The translations under genes were made by a program, and so were the position numbers. A model generated the notes under the pieces. It was not told the DNA's origin and made no database searches. It saw only the letters and a program-made list of their open reading frames with translations. Shown here piece after piece: positions 34,373 to 43,615 of a stretch of DNA of 64,000 nucleotides. This stretch comes from Sphingobacteriaceae bacterium (GTDB lineage: Bacteria; Bacteroidota; Bacteroidia; B-17B0; Aurantibacillaceae): assembly GCA_016705695.1 (NCBI GenBank), contig JADJLA010000002.1, forward strand, positions 62,001 to 126,000. Direction: 5' to 3'. The first letter of the stretch is position 1; every line of letters starts with the position of its first letter.

Positions 34373-35854
34373 TTACCTTGGGAGCTTAATAAGTTGGCCT
34401 GGTTTAAGACTATTGTTCTTCATCTTATTCAGATCCTTTATGATTTGTGATTCAACGCCATACTTTTTAGAGATGCTGTACATAGATTCGCCAGCCTTTA
34501 CTTTATGCCAGCGAAATTCAGACTTCTTTACCGATGCTAATTTTTGATCTTTAGAAGCGCTTGTATCTGAACTAGACGCTTCATTTTTTACTAAAAGCTT
34601 TGGATCATTATCAATCTTTTCGGGAACGTAAATGGTTAATTTCTTACCCGCTCTTACGCCTTTTCTTCCAATATAATTCCACGATTTGATATCTGCTACA
34701 CTTACTCCGTATTTACGAGCAATAGTACTTAGCTTTTCTCCTGACTTAACTGTATGTGTCTTTTTAATTTCTTTGTATGCCACGGGAACCATCCCCTGCA
34801 TAGTTTGTTGCGCTTGAATAGCGATGTAAATGTCTTTTTCGTTGGTTAAGAATATCCCAATCTTAGATTTAGGCAAGCACATGCTGTTACCGCCCGAAGG
34901 AATTACACTTTTGCGATATTGCGGATTAAAATACTGGATCTCTTCCGCTGAAATATCAAGTGCCTGACCAATTTGATCGAACGACATTTGTTCTTTTACA
35001 ATAACTGTATCAACTTCAAAATACGTTTTGCGAGGCACAGCTGCATAAATATTATGTTCAGCTCCGTAATTCATTACATAATTTGCTGCAATAAATGCAG
35101 GAACATATCCTTGTGTTTCTAAAGGCAAGAAGGGACGAATTTCCCAATATGTTTTTTTTCCACCACTGCGGCGAATAGCTTTGCTAATAGTTCCCGGACC
35201 AGCGTTATAAGCGGCTAATACCATTTGCCAATCATGGAAGATGCCGTATAAACTCTTTAAATATTCTGCCGCAGCAACAGTTGCTTTATAAGGATCGCAA
35301 CGATCGTCGATATACGATGATACATTTAAATTATACATTTTACCGGTTGGGTACATGAACTGCCATAATCCCATTGCACCGGCGCGCGATTTAGCATAAG
35401 GAATAAGTGCGCTCTCAATTACGGCAAGATGTTTCAATTCTAAAGGAATATTGTACCGATCAAAAACCTCTTCAAACATAGGGTAGTACAATTGCGAAAT
35501 CCCCATCATTCTACTTACACTTTCGCGTTTACGAACTGTGTAAAGATTAATGAAGCCTTTTACGTGCTCATTGTACACCAAATCAAAAGGTGAGTTTACA
35601 TCCAATTTCGCAATTCGGGTTTGAAAAGTATAATCATCAAAACGCGGAACGCTATCGGCTGTGTAATGAAATTTATTAGTTTTAGGGATGATCGGCTTAG
35701 AAAAGGCCAGGTCGAACATTTTTTGAGACGCCAAACTATCAAGCAAGGCAGCGATAGGATCATCGGCAACTACAATTGGTTGCGTTTGAGCACCAAGGTA
35801 TAAGAACCCCGACAGGAAGAGCCCAGCCAACTTTATTTTACCATTTACTTTCAT
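34373..35854 (-). CDS. Lytic transglycosylase with two LysM domains (MltD-like)
   Basis: A 493-aa peptidoglycan-cleaving enzyme with a signal peptide (ending FLYLGAQ). The SLT goose-lysozyme-type domain covers ~110-260: catalytic Glu in LAVIESALIPYAKS, then GAMGLWQFMYPTGK and LAAYNAGPGTI. After a spacer, LysM modules follow at ~360-410 (HTVKSGEKLSTIARKYGVS) and ~447-493 (HKVKAGESMYSISKKYGVE). The order and length match MltD of Bacteroidota. It is translationally abutted to folA downstream. Expected role: peptidoglycan turnover during growth or division. Confidence 0.9.
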   Translation of the reverse strand: MKVNGKIKLAGLFLSGFLYLGAQTQPIVVADDPIAALLDSLASQKMFDLAFSKPIIPKTNKFHYTADSVPRFDDYTFQTRIAKLDVNSPFDLVYNEHVKGFINLYTVRKRESVSRMMGISQLYYPMFEEVFDRYNIPLELKHLAVIESALIPYAKSRAGAMGLWQFMYPTGKMYNLNVSSYIDDRCDPYKATVAAAEYLKSLYGIFHDWQMVLAAYNAGPGTISKAIRRSGGKKTYWEIRPFLPLETQGYVPAFIAANYVMNYGAEHNIYAAVPRKTYFEVDTVIVKEQMSFDQIGQALDISAEEIQYFNPQYRKSVIPSGGNSMCLPKSKIGIFLTNEKDIYIAIQAQQTMQGMVPVAYKEIKKTHTVKSGEKLSTIARKYGVSVADIKSWNYIGRKGVRAGKKLTIYVPEKIDNDPKLLVKNEASSSDTSASKDQKLASVKKSEFRWHKVKAGESMYSISKKYGVESQIIKDLNKMKNNSLKPGQLIKLPR

Positions 35855-35977
35855 CTCCTGATTTATTTAACGCTTTATAAATAAAATAGTTACATATTTA
35901 ATACTAAAATTTTACATAAGCAAATTACAAGGTCATAAAAAAAGCCATTCAGCAGACCTATTGAGCCTTATATTTTT

Positions 35978-35985
35978 TAACTTTG
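35978..35985 (+). promoter_or_regulatory. -7 box TAACTTTG four bases before a GTG start
   Basis: An exact TAnnTTTG match with spacer CAAT before GTG 35990. An ATG overlaps the same position (35988) but is followed at once by TGA, so the GTG is the usable start. Confidence 0.5.
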
Positions 35986-35989
35986 CAAT

Positions 35990-36448
35990 GTGAAGATCAA
36001 AGATGAGATTGAGATACCCGACTGCTATTTTGAGCGCCATCCTATGATTGTAGCGGGTTCTGTGGTACTTAGCACAGGTTTAATTGGCGCTGTTCTGTAC
36101 CTGTTTATGTATAAAGATTTTTATGCTCACGGCTGGGCTTTGGTATTAACCCCACCTGCTACGATCTCTGGTTTTCAAACCATACTTTTTATATTGAACC
36201 CATATGCTCTTGTTTATAAAGATAAATTTGAGCTCAAAAAACATTTATTCAGTGGTAAAATCTGGTATTTTAATGACATTGAGCGAGTAAGCGAGGTAAG
36301 TAATGGCTCCTTTGATATAATTTATAATGATGGAGAAGTAGAAAAGATGAAGTTGGGCGGAATAAAACCATCGCATTTAAAACAATTACGCAATGAACTA
36401 CACAAGCACGTGTATTTGAGTTTAGAACAGAGAGATCTGTTGAATTAA
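35990..36448 (+). CDS. Two-helix membrane protein with PH-like C-terminal domain, unknown function
   Basis: A 152-aa protein. Two hydrophobic helices (residues ~20-42 and ~50-80) are followed by a beta-rich cytosolic tail (FELKKHLFSGKIWYFNDIERVSEV, SFDIIYNDGEVEKMKLGGI) like the bacterial PH-like domains attached to short membrane hairpins. I recognise no named family. GTG 35990 is used because the overlapping ATG stops immediately; a TAACTTTG box four bases upstream supports this start. It is monocistronic, between the transglycosylase operon and a MORN-type gene. Confidence 0.6.
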   Translation: MKIKDEIEIPDCYFERHPMIVAGSVVLSTGLIGAVLYLFMYKDFYAHGWALVLTPPATISGFQTILFILNPYALVYKDKFELKKHLFSGKIWYFNDIERVSEVSNGSFDIIYNDGEVEKMKLGGIKPSHLKQLRNELHKHVYLSLEQRDLLN

Positions 36449-36496
36449 ACAACAAACACTTCTTCATGGTGATCACAAATAACTTCTAACTTCGAC

Positions 36497-37024
36497 TCAC
36501 ATTCCAACAAAAGTGCAACAAAAAAAGCCGCTCAAAAAAGCGGCTTTCCTTTTAAATATTAAGGTGTTAATTGCTACTCCGTACACTTTAGTACTTGCAA
36601 CGGATCCTGTTTCATCCCAACTGGTCCAAGTGCCTGTTTTTTCTCCATTGCTATAATTCATTTCCATGCGTTTTTTTCCCGCCTCATCATAAACGATCCA
36701 AGTACCCGATTTTTTTCCGGCGGCATAAAAACCGATTGCTGATGTCATTCCGTTTTCGTTATAACGAGTCCACTGTCCGTCTTTACTTCCGTTTGCCATC
36801 ATTCCAGCTTCCATTACTTTTCCGCTCGCGAAAAAATAAGTTGCCTTGCCTGAAATAATTCCATCCTTCACATCCATTTCCAACTTCACATTATTATTCA
36901 ATGAAGTGATAACACCGGAAAATAAATTTCCTTCGCTATCAATATATAAACCCTTTTCGTTAAGGCTTTGCGCATTAGCTGCAAGTGCTAAGAAAAAGAA
37001 ACAAGCTGTAATTAAATTTTTCAT
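36497..37024 (-). CDS. Secreted MORN/YwqK-repeat protein with an aberrant C-terminus
   Basis: A 175-aa protein with a signal peptide (MKNLITACFFFLALAANAQ) and about five MORN-like repeats of the YwqK type (GQWTRYNENGMTSAIGFYAAGK, split as GQWTRYNENG then GTWIVYDEAGKK and GTWTSWDETG). The last ~29 codons after STKVY run through a terminator hairpin (36524-36547) into non-coding-looking sequence. In the neighbouring frame a TAG at 36576-36574 would end the protein just after the last repeat. A small indel near the 3' end, real or artefactual, is therefore likely. Function unknown; the YwqK label 'antitoxin' in databases is not evidence of one. Confidence 0.68.
   Translation of the reverse strand: MKNLITACFFFLALAANAQSLNEKGLYIDSEGNLFSGVITSLNNNVKLEMDVKDGIISGKATYFFASGKVMEAGMMANGSKDGQWTRYNENGMTSAIGFYAAGKKSGTWIVYDEAGKKRMEMNYSNGEKTGTWTSWDETGSVASTKVYGVAINTLIFKRKAAFLSGFFCCTFVGM
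36524..36547. terminator. Bidirectional terminator inside the 3' end of the MORN gene
   Basis: AAAGCCGCT (36524-36532) and AGCGGCTTT (36539-36547) form a 9-bp stem with A/T runs on both sides. It lies upstream of the apparent stop codon of the minus-strand gene, which argues that the natural stop is earlier. Confidence 0.75.
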
Positions 37025-37194
37025 AAGTTCCGGTTTTTAATTGTTATACGCAGAAACTAGGTGCGCAGTTTCTTAATACAAAAATATTAAGATAATGCAC
37101 AGGTAATGTTAAGGAAACAAAAACTCAACCTAAAATTTACTTTTGAAATACCATATCAAGCTGAAATGCTTGCTGATAAAGACTTACTGGGGAT

Positions 37195-37518
37195 CTATAA
37201 TGGAGTTAAGGAAAGGTCATTAAAAGTACTTAATTCATTAGTTTTAATGCTTATTTCATTAAATCCTATCGACTGTACTTTAAGAGTAAGAGTTTCGGTG
37301 GTTTTAATAGTTATCTGTATCTGGCCATTAAAATCGGCTATGTATTCTTTACCGGTTTCGGTCAACACTACTTTAGCACCTGCTAACTCTTCTCCATGTG
37401 TATCGGTTACTTTAATAAATACTGTTTTGCTAGCTTCTTTAGCACCATTCTTATCGTCAATTGCAAAAGCTCCAAAGCTCAATATTAGCGCAGTAATTAT
37501 ATAAAGTGATCTTTTCAC
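37195..37518 (-). CDS. Small secreted carboxypeptidase-regulatory-like domain protein
   Basis: A 107-aa protein with a signal peptide (MKRSLYIITALILSFGAFA) and a single beta-sandwich module (VFIKVTDTHGEELAGAKVVL ... GKEYIADFNGQIQITI, then QSIGFNEISI). This is the domain found at the N-terminus of TonB receptors; here it stands alone. It starts with GTG 37518, four bases after a TAAATTTG box. It lies between the MORN gene and the PhoB-like regulator; free-standing copies may modulate envelope complexes, but that is not shown. Confidence 0.72.
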   Translation of the reverse strand: MKRSLYIITALILSFGAFAIDDKNGAKEASKTVFIKVTDTHGEELAGAKVVLTETGKEYIADFNGQIQITIKTTETLTLKVQSIGFNEISIKTNELSTFNDLSLTPL

Positions 37519-37522
37519 GGAA

Positions 37523-37530
37523 CAAATTTA
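37523..37530 (-). promoter_or_regulatory. -7 box TAAATTTG four bases before a GTG start
   Basis: An exact TAnnTTTG match on the minus strand; spacer TTCC leads to GTG 37518. Confidence 0.5.
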
Positions 37531-37626
37531 AGCTTACGTTTTCACTATGATCTTAAGGCAATGTTATCAAATGGTTAAAAAGAGCGAGATCTTTGATAGC
37601 TAGAAACCGGGGCTAAGTCTTGCGGA

Positions 37627-38307
37627 TTAAAAATCGAACTTGTACCCTACTCCTTTTACTGTTTTGAAATAATCTTCGCCAATTTTTTCGCGAAGCTTAC
37701 GAATATGAACGTCAATGGTGCGATCGCCAACTACAACTTCATCACCCCACACCTGTTCTAAAATATATTCGCGCGTAAATACTTTTCCAGGCTTACTGCT
37801 TAATAAAGAAAATAATTTGAATTCTTTTTTTGGAAGGTTGATCTCTTGATCACCTTTATAGATCATATGCTTTTCCTTATCTATTCTAACATCACCAAAC
37901 GCAACACTAGTTTCAGTAGAAGCATTGGATTGTAATCGGCGAAGTAATGCTTTTACTCTACTAATAAATACACGAGGCTTAATGGGCTTAGTTATATAAT
38001 CATCTGCGCCAACTTCAAAACCTGCAATTTGCGTATAATCTTCGCTTCTTGCTGTAAGAAAAGCTATCAACACATCTTTTATCTCTTTAACATCACGTAT
38101 TTCTCTGCAAGTTTCAATACCATCCATGTCCGGCATCATCACGTCGAGGATAATCAAATGCGGATGCTCTTTTTTTGCGAGATCTATTGCGTCTTTCCCG
38201 TTGTTAGCTGAAAATACTGTGTATCCTTCCTTCTTTAAGTTGTAACCCAGAAACTCTACAATATCCGGCTCATCGTCAACAAGAAGTATTTTATAGTTAG
38301 AACTCAT
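37627..38307 (-). CDS. PhoB/OmpR-family response regulator
   Basis: A 226-aa two-component regulator. The receiver domain (~1-125) has the acidic pair DDE near 11, phospho-acceptor Asp in LIILDVMMPDMDG near 54, Thr in FLTARS near 83 and Lys in DYITKPIKP near 105. A winged-helix DNA-binding domain (~130-226) contains LPKKEFKLFSLLSSKPGKVF and VVGDRTIDVHIRKLREKIG. It resembles PhoB. The nearest classical kinase is at 28830-29888. TAA-phased 11-bp repeats upstream of the divergent TonB receptor gene (38351-38397) could be its own binding sites. Confidence 0.9.
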   Translation of the reverse strand: MSSNYKILLVDDEPDIVEFLGYNLKKEGYTVFSANNGKDAIDLAKKEHPHLIILDVMMPDMDGIETCREIRDVKEIKDVLIAFLTARSEDYTQIAGFEVGADDYITKPIKPRVFISRVKALLRRLQSNASTETSVAFGDVRIDKEKHMIYKGDQEINLPKKEFKLFSLLSSKPGKVFTREYILEQVWGDEVVVGDRTIDVHIRKLREKIGEDYFKTVKGVGYKFDF

Positions 38308-38350
38308 AATTAATCTGCCACTAAGTTACCCAATTATTAAAGGTTATGAA

Positions 38351-38397
38351 GTTAATAAATCATTAAATTAATACTAAAGGTATGTAAATAAAATTAA
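38351..38397. promoter_or_regulatory. Helically phased xxTAA array between regulator and TonB receptor genes
   Basis: TAA triplets start at 38353, 38364, 38375, 38385 and 38395 (steps of 11, 11, 10 and 10), within GTTAA, ATTAA, ACTAA, TGTAA and ATTAA contexts. It lies in the divergent region between the PhoB-like regulator and the receptor gene. AT-richness makes chance a concern; the regular 11-bp array at 41407 strengthens it. Confidence 0.4.
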
Positions 38398-38465
38398 CTT
38401 TTTGGTAACATAAACTTTAGACGCGAGTAATTTAAGCGCATTTACTTTGCAGCAAATACTCCGTT

Positions 38466-41348
38466 ATGCAAAAAGCATTCTATTTAGTTCTGTTTACCTT
38501 CGTTTTTACATCGTTTTTCTCTCAAACCGGGAAGATCTCAGGAACCATTCTCGACTCTAAAACTGCCGAAACTCTGCCCGGAGCAATGGCAACATTGGAA
38601 GGAACAGGTAAAGGCGCTATTGCAGATTTTGACGGGAAGTTCAATATTTCAGGAATTACACCCGGAAAATATACGTTAATAATTAGCTATATTTCTTACG
38701 ACTCGAAAAAAATAGCCGAAGTTGAAGTAAAAGCTAATGATGTAGTAGATGTGAACATATTACTTGACCCATCAACGTCAAAAGATCTACAAGAAGTTGA
38801 AGTAGTTGTTACATTAAACAAAGAAAACAATACAGCTTTAGTTTTGCAGCAGAAGAACAATGCGAGCGTAAGCGATGGTATTAGCGCCGAAACTATTAAA
38901 AAAACCCCGGATAGAAATACAAGTGATGTTTTGAAGCGCGTTAGTGGTGCCAGTATTCAAGAAAATAAATTTGCGATCATCAGGGGCTTGAACGATAGAT
39001 ACAATGCCGCCTACATTAATGGTGCACCACTTCCCAGCTCGGAGAGTGATCGTAAAGCTTTTGCATTCGATATCTTTCCTTCGGATATGCTTGATAATTT
39101 AGTGATCATAAAAACAGCAACTCCAGAAATGCCTGGAGAGTTTGCCGGCGGTATCATCAATATTAATACAAAAAGTATTCCTGAGAAAAATTTCATAAGC
39201 TTTTCAATTGGCGGCTCCTATAATACGCTTGCCACATTTAAGCCATTTAAAACCTATGATGGCGGTAAATACGATTGGCTCGGCATAGATGATGGCACTA
39301 GAGACTTACCAAGTGGCATACCTGACACAAAAGTATTCGACACTTTGAAAACCGATGCAAAAGCTGAGATCGCCAAAAAAATGACACCGTCTTGGGCACT
39401 TAAAAATAAAACTGCTTTGCCACAGATGAATCTTCAATTCTCTATTGGAAGAAACTTAAAGTTATTTAAAAGAGATTTTGGCTTTGTATTCGCCACGTCT
39501 TATAGAAACAGTGTAAGCACTAATCAAAACATAAGAAGAGAATTTGAGGAACAGGGAGCCACAAGTAGCGAAAATGTATTAATGAAAGTCGAATTAATTG
39601 ACACCGTTTACACACAAGCCATTCTTAATAGTTCGCTTTTGAATTTAGGGTACAAACTAAATGAGAACAATCAGATCAGTATGAAGAATTTATTTAGTAT
39701 TAATTCTGAAGATAAAGTAAACATTAGAAATGGTGTTCGTGATGCAGATTTCCTACTTCAAAATCAAGATGCGATATTTGAAAAAGCATCGAATAGGTGG
39801 TTTACCCAAAATTTACTTTTAAGCAGCCAGCTGGGAGGCACGCACTATTTACCAAAATCAAAAATCAAAATAAAATACGTTGGCGGTTATAATGCAGTTA
39901 ATCGTTCGGTTCCAAACCAAAGAAGGATGATCTATCAAAAGATCTCAAAAGCTGCCGACGACACCATCCCCTTCTTTGCAATAGTTCAACCAAACGGTAC
40001 TATACCAGCAGCAGCTGGAAATATGTTTTGGGCTAACACTAAAGAAAACATCTACAGCTTTAAATATGATGCCTCAATTCCTCTAAACTTAAAGAACATT
40101 AAAACAGAATTCAAAGTTGGAGGAATGTTTCAACAGCGCAATAGAACGTTTAATGTAAGGAATTTAGGATTTTCAAGATATCGCAAAACTACAACACCAA
40201 AGGCCTCATTTGACAGCGAACTATTATTACTTCCAGAAGATCAGATATTCAGTGCTGAGCACCTTGGTCTTCAGCAAAATGGTTTGGGCGGATTTAAGCT
40301 TGACGAAGCCACGAAGGTTACCGATAGCTATACAGCCTCTTCTACATTGCACGCAGGCTTTGCAATGATAGACACAAAGATATTTGAAAAATTCAGAGTT
40401 GTTGGTGGCGTGAGGTTAGAATCATATAAACAATATTTTAAATATCTTGAACTCGGTACAAATGAAGAACAGATCATTGACACCACCGTTGTTGATCCGC
40501 TTCCTTCAATTAATTTTATCTATTCGGTAAATGATAAAATAAATATCCGCTTGTGCTATTATAAAACTGTTTCTCGTCCTGAATTCAGAAAACTAGCTCC
40601 TTTTGCCTTCTATAACTTTATCTATGATAACATCTTAAGTGGAAATACTCAACTCAAAAGAGCCACCATCAACAATGTTGATGTTCGTTTTGAATATTAT
40701 CCGGGCGCCGGTCAGGTTTTAAGCGCCACCGGGTTTTATAAACAATTCAAAGACCCAATTGAATTGATCAATCGCACCGGCGTTTCGGGCGGTAATGAAT
40801 TGTATTATACCAACGCTCCAAAAGCTGAAAATTTTGGCGCAGAGTTAGAGTACCGTTTTAAGCTTAGTTCTTTTATAAAAAGAGATTCTAGTATATTTTT
40901 AAATAACACCACATTCTTCACCAATATAGCGATCATTAAATCGAAAGTAACTATCGACACAGCAGTTATCGCCGGATCCATTACAAACAGACCTCTTCAA
41001 GGTCAATCACCATTTCTTGTGAACGCGGGCGTTATGTTCAGTCACCCAAAACAAAACTGGACCGCTAGCATATCTTATAATATAGTTGGAAGAAGGATCT
41101 TTATTGTTGGAAATGTGCAGGAGCCCGATGTTTGGGAAAATCACAGACACATCATTGATTTTCAGTTAACCAAACAATTTGCCAAATACTTTGAAGCAAA
41201 ATTGAATGTTAGAGATGCTTTGGCGCAAAAGCTTCTTTTCTATCAAGATCTTAACGGTAATCAAAAATACGATAACGGAATTGATAATCGCTGGCAAGAA
41301 ACAACGTTCGGACAAACCATCTCTCTAAGCGTATCCATGAAATTCTAA
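38466..41348 (+). CDS. TonB-dependent receptor with carboxypeptidase-like N-terminal domain
   Basis: A 960-aa outer-membrane receptor. Signal peptide (ending TSFFSQ), then a carboxypeptidase-regulatory-like domain (~20-105, GKISGTILDSKTAETLPGA), a plug (~125-240 with TSDVLKRVSGASIQENKFAI and RGLNDRYNAAYINGAPLPSS) and a long barrel ending TISLSVSMKF. The RGLNDRYN plug and long extracellular loops resemble receptors that work with a T9SS-secreted partner. The next gene encodes such a secreted protein, and the regulator gene lies just upstream on the other strand. Substrate is unknown; a phosphorus- or protein-related nutrient is a hypothesis. Confidence 0.9.
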   Translation: MQKAFYLVLFTFVFTSFFSQTGKISGTILDSKTAETLPGAMATLEGTGKGAIADFDGKFNISGITPGKYTLIISYISYDSKKIAEVEVKANDVVDVNILLDPSTSKDLQEVEVVVTLNKENNTALVLQQKNNASVSDGISAETIKKTPDRNTSDVLKRVSGASIQENKFAIIRGLNDRYNAAYINGAPLPSSESDRKAFAFDIFPSDMLDNLVIIKTATPEMPGEFAGGIININTKSIPEKNFISFSIGGSYNTLATFKPFKTYDGGKYDWLGIDDGTRDLPSGIPDTKVFDTLKTDAKAEIAKKMTPSWALKNKTALPQMNLQFSIGRNLKLFKRDFGFVFATSYRNSVSTNQNIRREFEEQGATSSENVLMKVELIDTVYTQAILNSSLLNLGYKLNENNQISMKNLFSINSEDKVNIRNGVRDADFLLQNQDAIFEKASNRWFTQNLLLSSQLGGTHYLPKSKIKIKYVGGYNAVNRSVPNQRRMIYQKISKAADDTIPFFAIVQPNGTIPAAAGNMFWANTKENIYSFKYDASIPLNLKNIKTEFKVGGMFQQRNRTFNVRNLGFSRYRKTTTPKASFDSELLLLPEDQIFSAEHLGLQQNGLGGFKLDEATKVTDSYTASSTLHAGFAMIDTKIFEKFRVVGGVRLESYKQYFKYLELGTNEEQIIDTTVVDPLPSINFIYSVNDKINIRLCYYKTVSRPEFRKLAPFAFYNFIYDNILSGNTQLKRATINNVDVRFEYYPGAGQVLSATGFYKQFKDPIELINRTGVSGGNELYYTNAPKAENFGAELEYRFKLSSFIKRDSSIFLNNTTFFTNIAIIKSKVTIDTAVIAGSITNRPLQGQSPFLVNAGVMFSHPKQNWTASISYNIVGRRIFIVGNVQEPDVWENHRHIIDFQLTKQFAKYFEAKLNVRDALAQKLLFYQDLNGNQKYDNGIDNRWQETTFGQTISLSVSMKF

Positions 41349-41368
41349 GTTAACGTCAATTGAATATT

Positions 41369-41398
41369 AAGGCTACGTTACGCGTGGCCTTTTTTTTT
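41369..41398 (+). terminator. Rho-independent terminator after the TonB receptor gene
   Basis: A 9-bp stem (AAGGCTACG at 41369-41377, CGTGGCCTT at 41383-41391, one T-G pair) is followed by a run of eight T. Confidence 0.82.
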
Positions 41399-41406
41399 AA
41401 CCTTCC

Positions 41407-41450
41407 GTTAATATAACTGTAATGTAAGTGTAAAGTTTAGTTAATGACCT
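41407..41450 (+). promoter_or_regulatory. Four tandem 11-bp repeats (Pho-box-like) before the T9SS protein gene
   Basis: Four units start at 41407 (GTTAA), 41418 (TGTAA), 41429 (TGTAA) and 41440 (GTTAA), each exactly 11 bp apart. The array ends 16 bp before a TAACTTTG -7 box (41467-41474), covering the -33 region. This is how PhoB-family activators are arranged at class II promoters. The 10-mer GTTTAGTTAA here recurs upstream of 43654. Confidence 0.6.
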
Positions 41451-41499
41451 AAGCACAATCTCTCGTTAACTTTGTAGCATAAAATTTAAATCGAAAAAA

Positions 41500-43143
41500 A
41501 TGAAAAAAATTTATCTAACCGCTGCAGCATTAATTACCTGCACATTAATGAATGCGCAAGCATTTTGGACCGCAACCTCTTATAAAGGTGCTTTTCCTGT
41601 AACTGATGCTACGCCAGCAACTGACTGGACAGACAGCTGGGCAAATTGGGATCCCGAAAACACTGTATATCCTGCAACAACAACAACCGTTTCAAGTGAT
41701 ATCACTTCTAATACAACATGGAGTGGTGTTGTTTGTTTAGTAAACAAGGTTTATGTAAAAAATAACGCTGTTCTAACCATTCAACCGGGAACAATTATTA
41801 GAGGTGATAAAACCTCTCAAGGTTCTTTAATTATTACAAAAGGTGCTCAGATAAACGCATCAGGAACAAGTGCTTCTCCAATTATTTTTACTTCTAATGA
41901 GGCCGTAGGAAACAGAGCAGAAGGAGATTGGGGTGGAGTTGTTTTATTAGGAAAGGCTGTCAACAATCAACCTGGTGGTGTAGCTAATATTGAAGGTATT
42001 ACACCAAGCACTGATACAGAGTATGGCGGAACCAATGATAACGATAATTCAGGCACCTTAACATATGTAAGAATTGAATTTGCAGGAATAGCATTACAAC
42101 CAAATAAAGAAATTAATGGTTTGACCTTTGGTTCTGTTGGGAAAGCAACCACAGTTCATCATGTACAAGTTTCCTTTTCTGGCGATGATTCTTATGAATG
42201 GTTTGGCGGAACAGTAGACGCTAAATATTTAATTGCTTATCGTGGATTAGATGATGATTTTGATACTGATTTTGGTTTTAGAGGTCGCATTCAGTTTGCA
42301 GTTTCTATTCGCGATAAAGATCTTTCTGATGCCGCCGGTGATTCAAACGGTTTTGAATCTGATAACGATGGAACAGGTTCATACGCACAACCATTAACCC
42401 GTCCTGTATTCTCTAACTTAACTATGATTGGTCCAAAAGGTGATGGAACAATTGTGTTACCTGTTGGCGAGAAATTTGAAAAAGCTTTCCGTCTTCGCCG
42501 CAACACTTCTACTTCATGTTACAATTCACTAATTACTGGTTGGGAAAAAGGGCTTTCAATTGAAGCTGCTACTACCGAAGATAACTTCACAGGAGATACT
42601 GCACGTTTCGAAAGCAATATACTTGCCGACTTTGCAACAGGAACAAAAGCTATAACAGCTACAATGGCATTTTACACGCCTTGGTTCACTCCAACAAGAG
42701 GTAATGATACAACAACAACTAAAACTCAGATCGCTTGGGTAAATGCTTTTCCTGCTTTAGGTGTTAAGCCTGATCTTCGTTTAGCTGCTGCATCAACTGC
42801 TTCTGCAGGACCAACTTTTACTGCTCCGGCTTTCACTGGTGGTTTTACTAACTTAGCTAATGCAACACAAGAGGAGTTTGTTACAATGACCCTTTATCCA
42901 AATCCTGCGACTTCAACTTCTAACTTATTCATCAACTCTCGTTCAACTGATGCTTTAAAAGTTACAATTGAAGTTATGGATGTTACCGGTAAAGTAGTTC
43001 TAACTCCGGCACTTGACCAGGAAGTTAACTTTGGCTATAATAATTTCCAAATCGATGTACAATCCTTAAACACAGGTATTTACTTTGTAACAATAAACAA
43101 CGGTGTAAGTAAAGAAACCGTTAAGTTAATTGTTAATCATTAA
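41500..43143 (+). CDS. T9SS-exported surface protein, parallel-beta-helix-like
   Basis: A 547-aa secreted protein with a signal peptide (ending TLMNAQA) and a C-terminal type A sorting domain (~460-547: TLYPNPATSTSNLFI ... GIYFVTINNGVSKETVKLIV). The central part has short, Gly-rich repeats like a beta-helix (GTIIRGDKTSQGSLIITKG, GTLTYVRIEFAGIAL, TTVHHVQVSFSGDDSYEWF), and an Asp-rich loop DDDFDTDFGF that could bind Ca. It follows a TonB receptor gene, but with its own promoter and operator array. Homologues are sometimes labelled 'multidrug transporter' in databases; nothing in the sequence supports that. Confidence 0.82.
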   Translation: MKKIYLTAAALITCTLMNAQAFWTATSYKGAFPVTDATPATDWTDSWANWDPENTVYPATTTTVSSDITSNTTWSGVVCLVNKVYVKNNAVLTIQPGTIIRGDKTSQGSLIITKGAQINASGTSASPIIFTSNEAVGNRAEGDWGGVVLLGKAVNNQPGGVANIEGITPSTDTEYGGTNDNDNSGTLTYVRIEFAGIALQPNKEINGLTFGSVGKATTVHHVQVSFSGDDSYEWFGGTVDAKYLIAYRGLDDDFDTDFGFRGRIQFAVSIRDKDLSDAAGDSNGFESDNDGTGSYAQPLTRPVFSNLTMIGPKGDGTIVLPVGEKFEKAFRLRRNTSTSCYNSLITGWEKGLSIEAATTEDNFTGDTARFESNILADFATGTKAITATMAFYTPWFTPTRGNDTTTTKTQIAWVNAFPALGVKPDLRLAAASTASAGPTFTAPAFTGGFTNLANATQEEFVTMTLYPNPATSTSNLFINSRSTDALKVTIEVMDVTGKVVLTPALDQEVNFGYNNFQIDVQSLNTGIYFVTINNGVSKETVKLIVNH

Positions 43144-43164
43144 TAAAACCTTTTAAATTCAAAG

Positions 43165-43193
43165 GCGCCCACTTATCTTAGTGGGCGCTTTTT
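43165..43193 (+). terminator. Rho-independent terminator after the T9SS protein gene
   Basis: A perfect 9-bp GC-rich stem (GCGCCCACT at 43165-43173, AGTGGGCGC at 43180-43188) with a T run. The next gene starts six bases after it. Confidence 0.9.
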
Positions 43194-43198
43194 GCTTT

Positions 43199-43603
43199 AT
43201 GACCGACAAGAGAACATTAAAAGGGATCGACACGATCAAGGACTCCATTGAACTTAAGAACTATGATGTTGCCATTAGTAACGGAAAAAACGTTATTGAT
43301 AACCTAGTTCTTAGCGCGCACTATCGCATATTTAAAAATAAACCTGCCCGAAAGCCATTATATCCAATTAAAGAAGTTGAGAAGATCCTAAACGCTACTA
43401 CAACTAAACCTGAATTGAAAAAAATTGTAGATCGCAAAACGATCAAACAAACCTTAAAGTGGTATTCGAAGTATAAAGACTTTAAAACCGATTCGGCTTC
43501 AAAACAGGCTAGGAATCCATACAAATTCGCAAAAAAAACATTCCATATCATTGGCTTGCTCAACCTGAGCAGTATTAAGGTAAAGACCTACTTTAGCAAA
43601 TAA
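43199..43603 (+). CDS. Small basic helical protein, unknown
   Basis: A 134-aa lysine-rich, mainly helical protein (MTDKRTLKGIDTIKDSIELKN... KKTFHIIGLLNLSSIKVKTYFSK). No family is recognised. I start at ATG 43199; a GTG at 43181 in the same frame lies inside the terminator stem. A TTTTTG box four bases before the ATG resembles the leaderless layout seen elsewhere but lacks the TA. It sits between a T9SS protein and an atypical response regulator. Confidence 0.5.
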   Translation: MTDKRTLKGIDTIKDSIELKNYDVAISNGKNVIDNLVLSAHYRIFKNKPARKPLYPIKEVEKILNATTTKPELKKIVDRKTIKQTLKWYSKYKDFKTDSASKQARNPYKFAKKTFHIIGLLNLSSIKVKTYFSK

Positions 43604-43615
43604 TTTAAAGAATAA

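Noticed and set aside
37106..37504. 132-codon plus-strand open frame
   Set aside because: It is antisense to the small carboxypeptidase-regulatory-like protein gene, which has a signal peptide, a domain match and a promoter.
41500..43143. Multidrug transporter annotation for the T9SS protein
   Set aside because: There are no membrane helices beyond the signal peptide, and a T9SS sorting domain is present.
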